Below, piece by piece: positions 4,550 through 8,207 of a stretch of 8,207 nt of DNA. Source of the stretch: Actinomycetota bacterium. Its GTDB lineage: Bacteria; Actinomycetota; Acidimicrobiia; Acidimicrobiales; GCA-2861595. Numbering within the stretch: position 1 is the stretch's first letter; each line of letters opens with the position of its first letter. Position numbers and translations under genes: made by a program. Location of the stretch: the NCBI GenBank assembly GCA_016781225.1, contig JADDQT010000079.1, forward strand, positions 1 through 8,207. The letters are read 5' to 3'. The notes under the pieces are model-generated. The model searched no databases and was not told the DNA's origin. It was given only the letters and a program-made list of their open reading frames with translations.

Positions 4550-4975
4550 ATGGGCAAGAAGCGCATAACCACCATCGTCAAGATCCAGCTGCCCGCCGGG
4601 GCGGCCACCCCCGCTCCACCTGTGGGCACGGCGCTCGGGCCGCACGGCGTGCAGACGATGGAGTTCTGCAAGCAGTACAACGCCGCCACCGAGAACCAGC
4701 GGGGCAGCGTCATCCCGGTCGAGATCTCGATCTTCGAGGATCGCTCGTTCACCTTCGTCCTGAAGACGCCACCCACACCGGTGCTGCTGCGCCAGGCCGC
4801 AGGGATCGAGAAGGGGGCCACGTCGCCGGGCAAGGAGTCGCCGGGCACCATCTCCGATGCCCAGCTCAGCGATATCGCCCAGGTGAAGATGCCCGACCTC
4901 AACGCCAACGACCTCGAGTCAGCCAGGAAGCAGGTGGCCGGCACGGCCCGGTCCATGGGCATCTCGGTCAAATGA
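4550..4975 (+). CDS. rplK: 50S ribosomal protein L11
   Basis: A 141-residue L11, normal length, part of the GTPase-associated centre where it binds 23S rRNA and responds to elongation factors and to RelA during stringency. The N-terminal domain has IVKIQLPAGAATPAPPVGTA and LGPHGVQTMEFCKQYN; the proline-rich PAPPVG is the segment that contacts thiostrepton-type drugs in other bacteria. The C-terminal rRNA-binding domain has FEDRSFTFVLKTPPTPVLLR, GTISDAQLSDIAQVKMPDLN and a final helix. The start follows the usual family length. The SD GAGGG (4536-4540) lies in a palindrome, unlike the tight nusG-rplK spacing I would expect from the secE-nusG junction. A 19-nt gap leads to rplA. Confidence 0.98.
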   Translation: MGKKRITTIVKIQLPAGAATPAPPVGTALGPHGVQTMEFCKQYNAATENQRGSVIPVEISIFEDRSFTFVLKTPPTPVLLRQAAGIEKGATSPGKESPGTISDAQLSDIAQVKMPDLNANDLESARKQVAGTARSMGISVK

Positions 4976-4994
4976 CCGACCAGCGAGGCGAACC

Positions 4995-5717
4995 ATGACC
5001 AAGGGCAAGCGCTACGTCGATGCCACCCGCCGATTCGGGCGTGACCAGCTGCACACCCCGGGAGAGGCCGTCGACCTGGTGAAGAGCCTGGCCCACGCCG
5101 GTTTCGACGAGACAGCGGAGCTCGCCGTCCGCTTGGGCGTCGATCCTCGGCGGGCCGAGCAGATCGTGCGGGGCACCGTTGCCCTGCCGGCGGGTACGGG
5201 CAAGAGCGTTCGGGTCGTGGTGTTCGCCTCCGGCGAGGACGCCGAGCAGGCGCGGGCCGCGGGCGCCGACGAGGTCGGCGCCGACGACCTGGTGCAGCGC
5301 GTCCAGGAGGGCTTCTTGGACTTCGATATCGCCATCGCCCATCCCTCTTTCATGGGGCAGGTGGGCCGGCTCGGCCGCGTCCTCGGGCCCCGGGGGCTGA
5401 TGCCCAATCCCAAGACGGGCACCGTCACCACCGACGTGGGGCGCGCCGTGACGGAGTTCAAGGGCGGGCGGGTGGAGTACCGAACCGACCGCTACGGCAA
5501 CATCCACGTTCCCTTGGGGAAGGTCTCCTTCGATCGCGCCGATCTGCTGCGGAACTTCCGTGCGGTCGTCGACGAGCTCCAGAGGGCCAAGCCCGCGGCG
5601 TCCAAGGGCCGCTACGTGAGGTCGGTCACCCTGTCCTCCACCATGGGTCCCGGCGTGAAGGTGGACCCCAACAAGGTCCGAGTCGAGGACGAGGAGCTGG
5701 CCGCCACCGGTTCGTAG
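4995..5717 (+). CDS. rplA: 50S ribosomal protein L1
   Basis: A 240-residue L1, the mobile stalk protein that helps release tRNA from the E site and, in many bacteria, represses its own rplK-rplA mRNA. Recognisable segments are the N-terminal GKRYVDATRRFGRDQLHTPG, the central FDIAIAHPSFMGQVGRLGRV and the family signature LGPRGLMPNPKTGTVT (130-145). The rRNA-binding C-terminal part has FKGGRVEYRTDRYGNIHVPL and a final TLSSTMGPGVKVDP. The start ATG 4995 has GAGG (4985-4988) at 6-nt spacing, 19 nt after rplK. The L1 autoregulatory site, if present, would be near the rplK start, where the palindrome now lies. Confidence 0.98.
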   Translation: MTKGKRYVDATRRFGRDQLHTPGEAVDLVKSLAHAGFDETAELAVRLGVDPRRAEQIVRGTVALPAGTGKSVRVVVFASGEDAEQARAAGADEVGADDLVQRVQEGFLDFDIAIAHPSFMGQVGRLGRVLGPRGLMPNPKTGTVTTDVGRAVTEFKGGRVEYRTDRYGNIHVPLGKVSFDRADLLRNFRAVVDELQRAKPAASKGRYVRSVTLSSTMGPGVKVDPNKVRVEDEELAATGS

Positions 5718-5945
5718 TAGTCTCGCTCCTCGGCCTGCACGGGCGGGCTTCCCACGACAATCGAACCAAGACAACAGAATCGCTCGCCGAAGAACTCCGG
5801 TGCGCCACCCGGCGCTCAAAGGGCCTCACTTGAAGGGGCCCGCCTGACGAGGCGAAACCCTTCTCTGGCGGCTGTGCCTGCATGGCCCCGAGCGGCGAGC
5901 GCCCGAGGAGATGAGCGATGACCGGACCGGCAGGCAGGCGGACCG
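5718..5945 (+). promoter_or_regulatory. rplJ leader region (candidate L10 leader)
   Basis: This 228-nt spacer has no conserved protein gene. It occupies the place where bacteria carry the L10 leader, an RNA bound by the L10-(L12)n complex to repress rplJL. Visible folds are CCGGTG-CGC-CACC (5797-5809), GGGCC...GGCCC (5821-5825 with 5837-5841) and CGCCT-GACG-AGGCG (5841-5854). A CTTCTC (5860-5865) could pair over 6 bp with the GAGGAG ribosome-binding sequence at 5905-5910. I cannot match it base by base to the known L10 leader consensus, so the assignment rests on position and structure potential. No convincing promoter was found. Confidence 0.45.
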
Positions 5946-5953
5946 ATGGATAA
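5918..5953 (+). CDS. Possible leader uORF overlapping rplJ start
   Basis: ATG ACC GGA ... GGA TAA encodes 11 residues (MTGPAGRRTDG). It is preceded by GAGGAG (5905-5910) at 7-nt spacing, the strongest ribosome binding site in this leader. Its stop TAA (5951-5953) lies just inside rplJ, overlapping the rplJ start by 8 nt, whereas rplJ itself has only a weak purine stretch upstream. This geometry suggests translational coupling. It could equally be chance; no homology can be judged for so short a peptide. Confidence 0.35.
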   Translation: MTGPAGRRTDG

Positions 5954-6497
5954 CCCGAGGCCCGAGAAGGTCGCCGTGGTCGAAGAGGTGCGCCGGCGGA
6001 TGGCTTCCTCCAGCGCCACCATCCTCACCGAGTACCGGGGCCTCGGCGTGCAGGAACTGGCGACCTTGAGGCGCTCCCTCCGGGAGGCTGGCGGCGAGTA
6101 CAAGATCTACAAGAACACCCTCGTGCGCTTCGCAGTAGCGGACCGTCGCCTCCCCGAGCTGGACGCCATGCTCGAGGGCCCCACGGCCATCGCCTTCGTC
6201 GAAGAGGACGCCGTCACCGTGGCCCGCGCGCTGCGTGACTTCTCCCGGCTGCACCCCGACCTCGTGGTCAAGGGTGGTCTTCTCGCCGACGGTGTCCTCT
6301 CCGCGTCCGATGCCGGCGCCTTGGCCGACATACCGCCCCGCCCGGTGCTGCTTTCGCAGTTGGCGGGCGGCTTGGCGGCGCCCCTCGCCCAGTTCGCCGG
6401 CCTGGTCCAGGCGGTGCCTCGCAGCTTCGCCTACGGCCTCAAGGCTGTCATCGACAAGGGCGGGCCGGCGCCCGCCGACCAGCAGGACACCCCGTAG
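5946..6497 (+). CDS. rplJ: 50S ribosomal protein L10
   Basis: A 183-residue L10, which anchors L7/L12 dimers to the ribosome and forms the stalk base. The N-terminal rRNA-binding domain runs from MDNPRPEKVAVVEEVRRRMA through ATILTEYRGLGVQELATLRR to the conserved EYKIYKNTLVRFAV (51-64). A middle part has GPTAIAFVEEDAVTVARALR. The C-terminal helix (about 134-171, VLLSQLAGGLAAPLAQFAGL then VPRSFAYGLKAVIDK) carries the L7/L12 dimer-binding repeats. The start ATG 5946 fits the family N-terminus, but its SD is poor (purines in GGCAGGCGG). Two upstream ATGs (5911, 5918) follow a good GAGGAG and are out of frame. Confidence 0.97.
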   Translation: MDNPRPEKVAVVEEVRRRMASSSATILTEYRGLGVQELATLRRSLREAGGEYKIYKNTLVRFAVADRRLPELDAMLEGPTAIAFVEEDAVTVARALRDFSRLHPDLVVKGGLLADGVLSASDAGALADIPPRPVLLSQLAGGLAAPLAQFAGLVQAVPRSFAYGLKAVIDKGGPAPADQQDTP

Positions 6498-6509
6498 GGC
6501 AACCGCCCT

Positions 6510-6539
6510 GAGAAAGCCTAAGAAAGCCTGAGAAAGGAG
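6510..6539 (+). repeat. 10-bp triplet repeat ending in the rplL SD
   Basis: Three consecutive 10-bp units, GAGAAAGCCT (6510-6519), AAGAAAGCCT (6520-6529) and GAGAAAGGAG (6530-6539). The third contains the rplL Shine-Dalgarno AAAGGAG (6533-6539), 7 nt before the ATG. It lies in the 49-nt rplJ-rplL spacer and may raise or stabilise ribosome loading on rplL, which is needed in several copies per ribosome. The effect is inferred. Confidence 0.85.
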
Positions 6540-6546
6540 CACCACC

Positions 6547-6930
6547 ATGGCTGCCAAAGAAGAGATCCTCGACGCCATCTCCAACATGACCGTCCTCGAG
6601 CTGTCCGAGCTGCTGAAGGAGTTCGAGGAGCGCTTCGGCGTAACCGCCGCCGCCCCCGCGGCCGCCGCCGTCGCTCCTGCGGGCGGGGGCGAAGCGGCTG
6701 CTCCGGCCGAGGAGGAGAAGGACGAGTTCGACGTGGTCCTCGTCGCCGCCGGCGACAAGAAGATCCAGGTCATCAAGGAGGTGCGCACCCTCACCAGCCT
6801 CGGCCTCAAGGAGGCCAAGGACCTGGTGGACGGTGCGCCCAAGCCGGTCCTCGAGAAAGCCCCCAAGGAGGAAGCCGAGAAGGCCCGGGCGCAGCTGGAG
6901 GGCGCCGGGGCAACGGTCGAGGTCAAGTAG
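6547..6930 (+). CDS. rplL: 50S ribosomal protein L7/L12
   Basis: A 127-residue acidic stalk protein that recruits and stimulates the translational GTPases. The N-terminal dimerisation domain (about 1-32, EEILDAISNMTVLELSELLK) is followed by a flexible Ala/Pro/Gly hinge (33-57). The C-terminal factor-binding domain (about 58-127) has EFDVVLVAAGDKKIQVIKEV, TSLGLKEAKDLVDGAPKPVL and a final ATVEVK. Start ATG 6547 has a strong AAAGGAG at 7-nt spacing, the best SD in the operon. That fits the need for more L7/L12 than L10. It is followed by a 235-nt spacer before rpoB. Confidence 0.98.
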   Translation: MAAKEEILDAISNMTVLELSELLKEFEERFGVTAAAPAAAAVAPAGGGEAAAPAEEEKDEFDVVLVAAGDKKIQVIKEVRTLTSLGLKEAKDLVDGAPKPVLEKAPKEEAEKARAQLEGAGATVEVK

Positions 6931-6943
6931 GCCAAACGCCGGC

Positions 6944-7019
6944 GTAAGCCGAAAGCTTGACCGGAGGGGAAGACCGGCTTACCCTCGCCGCAGCCCCGGA
7001 GCAGCGCTGGGGTTGCTCC
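6944..7019 (+). other. Hairpins in the rplL-rpoB spacer
   Basis: Two structures follow rplL. A perfect 8-bp stem GTAAGCCG/CGGCTTAC pairs 6944-6951 with 6975-6982 around a 23-nt loop. Then CAGCCCC (6991-6997) can pair with GGGGTTG (7009-7015), or alternatively GGAGCA (6998-7003) with TGCTCC (7014-7019); these two are mutually exclusive. Neither is followed by a T-run, so they are candidates for a partial attenuator or RNA-processing site rather than a full intrinsic terminator. Comparable control between rplL and rpoB is known in E. coli. Confidence 0.5.
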
Positions 7020-7051
7020 ATCTTGCCTGAGAGGGTATAAGCGCCTATATT
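7013..7051 (+). promoter_or_regulatory. Two overlapping promoter-like motifs for rpoB
   Basis: TTGCTC (7013-7018), 17 bp, TATAAG (7036-7041) is one primary-sigma-like pair. TTGCCT (7023-7028), 17 bp, TATATT (7046-7051) is a second, shifted by exactly 10 bp. Both have optimal spacing and point toward rpoB. Starts near 7048 or 7058 would give a leader of about 110-120 nt. AT-rich hexamers are rare in this GC-rich spacer, which adds weight. Confidence 0.5.
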
Positions 7052-7153
7052 GGTCGGTTGCCGTGCCCGTCCGCTGTGCCCTGTCTCTTAACTGACGTCC
7101 TTGACGCGCGCCGTTTCCGGTAGCCCGCCCGGGATCCCTCGCTTGACCCTCCG

Positions 7154-7159
7154 AAGGAG
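7154..7159 (+). promoter_or_regulatory. rpoB Shine-Dalgarno
   Basis: AAGGAG with 6-nt spacing to TTG 7166. It decides the start: an in-frame TAG at 7160-7162 excludes anything further upstream, and no ATG or GTG lies nearby in frame. Confidence 0.9.
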
Positions 7160-7165
7160 TAGGCC

Positions 7166-8207
7166 TTGCCGTCTCGTTCCGTCGCTCGGGACCGCTTTTC
7201 GTTCGCCAACCTCGATGAGGTGCTGCCGCTACCCGACCTGATCGCCATACAGCGAGAGTCGTTCCGGTGGTTCCTCGAAGTGGGGTTGGCCGAGACCTTC
7301 CACGACATCAGTCCCATCGAGGACTTCTCCGGTCAGCTTCGCCTGGAGCTCGAGTTCGACCCCACCGACCCGGACCTCCGACCGCCTCCCAAGTTCACGG
7401 TCGAGGAGTGCAAGGAGAAGGACATGACCTTCTCCGCCCCCATCTTCGTGCGGGCCCGGTTCATGAACGCGACCACCGGCGAGATCAAGGAACAGACCGT
7501 CTTCATGGGCGACTTCCCCATGATGACGGACCGGGGCACCTTCATCATCAACGGCACCGAGCGTGTCGTGGTCTCCCAGCTCGTCCGCAGCCCCGGAGTG
7601 ATCTTCCAGCCCGGACGGGACGCCAAGACCGTCGTCACCGGCACCATCCATCCCTACCGCGGGGAGTGGATCGAGTTCGACGTGGAGGCCAAGCCGGGCA
7701 AGGACATCACGGCCGGCACCCGGGTGGCCCGCAAGCGCCGCCTCTCGCTGTTCGTCCTGCTGCGGGCACTGGGCTACGACGAGGAGAACCAGCCAGGCGT
7801 ACTCGACCGCTTCGTTCGCCACTTCGACTTCCTGCAGGGCCAATGGGACAAGGAGCGCGACCTGGCGCCCACCCGGGACGAGGCCCTGGTCGAGATCTAC
7901 AAGCGGGCCCGGCCCGGTGAGCCGCCGGCGGTCGAGTCGGCCCGCGCCTACTTCGAGAACGCCTTCTTCAACCCCAAGCGCTACGACCTCACCCGGGTGG
8001 GGCGCTACAAGCTCAACCGCAAGCTCGGTCGCGAGGTGGAGAAGGCGGCCGAGATACTGGGCGTCGACCTCGATCGCCCCGAGGTGGGCCAGGGGGTCCT
8101 CTCCCCGAGCGAGCTGCTGGCCGCCGCCACCTACATGCTCCACCTGGCCAACGGCGAGGTGGGCTACCGCCTGGACGACCAGGACCACTTCGCCAACCGG
8201 CGCATCC
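7166..8207 (+). CDS. rpoB: RNA polymerase beta subunit, N-terminal part
   Basis: The first 347 codons of the beta subunit, catalytic core of RNA polymerase. The frame is open to the window end, so about two thirds of a typical protein of roughly 1150 residues is missing. It begins at TTG (read as Met) after AAGGAG. The protrusion starts with RDRFSFANLDEVLPLPDLIA and IQRESFRWFLEVGL. Next come the conserved MGDFPMMTDRGTFIINGTER, VVVSQLVRSPGVIF and a KRRLSLFVLLRALGY segment. The lobe and the return of the protrusion follow (NPKRYDLTRVGRYKLNRKLG, LDDQDHFANRR). The rifampicin-binding cluster lies downstream of the window, so drug-resistance alleles cannot be judged. It has its own upstream promoter-like motifs and may also be read from rplJL. 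Confidence 0.98.
   Translation, partial: MPSRSVARDRFSFANLDEVLPLPDLIAIQRESFRWFLEVGLAETFHDISPIEDFSGQLRLELEFDPTDPDLRPPPKFTVEECKEKDMTFSAPIFVRARFMNATTGEIKEQTVFMGDFPMMTDRGTFIINGTERVVVSQLVRSPGVIFQPGRDAKTVVTGTIHPYRGEWIEFDVEAKPGKDITAGTRVARKRRLSLFVLLRALGYDEENQPGVLDRFVRHFDFLQGQWDKERDLAPTRDEALVEIYKRARPGEPPAVESARAYFENAFFNPKRYDLTRVGRYKLNRKLGREVEKAAEILGVDLDRPEVGQGVLSPSELLAAATYMLHLANGEVGYRLDDQDHFANRRI

Noticed and set aside
4968..6935. Long minus-strand frames opposite rplA, rplJ and rplL
   Set aside because: They arise from the high-GC3 bias of the ribosomal genes; no recognisable domains.
7229..8188. Minus-strand open frame opposite rpoB
   Set aside because: Antisense of a conserved RpoB sequence with no domain similarity. 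The true gene starts at TTG and runs off the window.

Overview
The window is a piece of a high-GC actinobacterial chromosome. It carries the conserved transcription/translation block tRNA-Thr, tRNA-Met, rpmG, (ECF sigma/anti-sigma), tRNA-Trp, secE, nusG, rplK, rplA, rplJ, rplL, rpoB. This order, the strong G/C third-position bias and the acidic N-terminal extension on NusG all point to Actinobacteria. The L10 and RpoB sequences look to me like an Acidimicrobiia-type lineage rather than Mycobacterium or Streptomyces, but that last step is inference.

Region 1 (1-1172) is a worn accessory stretch. It has an apparently intact VapB-like antitoxin, a start-less and truncated VapC (PIN-domain) remnant, and a PRC-barrel protein whose reading frame is broken at about three places. 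Region 2 (1192-1707, minus strand) is an intact GNAT acetyltransferase of the phosphinothricin/amino-acid N-acetyltransferase type. It converges on the PRC-barrel remnant and diverges from the tRNAs.

Region 3 (1741-3372) holds tRNA-Thr(GGT), a short tandem-repeat tract seeded from its 3' end, tRNA-Met(CAT), the L33 gene rpmG, an ECF sigma factor overlapping its zinc-finger membrane anti-sigma factor, and tRNA-Trp(CCA). The sigma pair occupies the place that in mycobacteria holds the hadABC dehydratase genes.

Region 4 (3432-6930) is the secE-nusG-rplK-rplA and rplJ-rplL series. SecE and NusG are translationally coupled (ATGA). L11 and L1 form the factor-binding and exit-side stalks near the GTPase centre. 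L10 and L7/L12 form the stalk that recruits translation factors. A 228-nt leader precedes rplJ and contains a small, well-primed upstream ORF that overlaps the rplJ start. Region 5 (6931-8207) is a 235-nt spacer with hairpins and two overlapping promoter-like motifs, followed by the first 347 codons of rpoB, which starts at TTG and runs off the window.

The most unusual structure is between nusG and rplK. A 109-nt near-palindrome (4441-4549) has a perfect 21-bp inner stem, and a second, competing 12-bp hairpin reuses its left arm. It is bordered by a near-duplicate of the rplK start (ATGGCCAAGA / ATGGGCAAGA). The left copy overlaps the nusG stop but now encodes only a four-residue minigene, MAKI-stop. 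The simplest reading is that a palindromic element entered the 5' end of rplK, uncoupled it from nusG and placed the new rplK ribosome binding site in the base of a long RNA hairpin.
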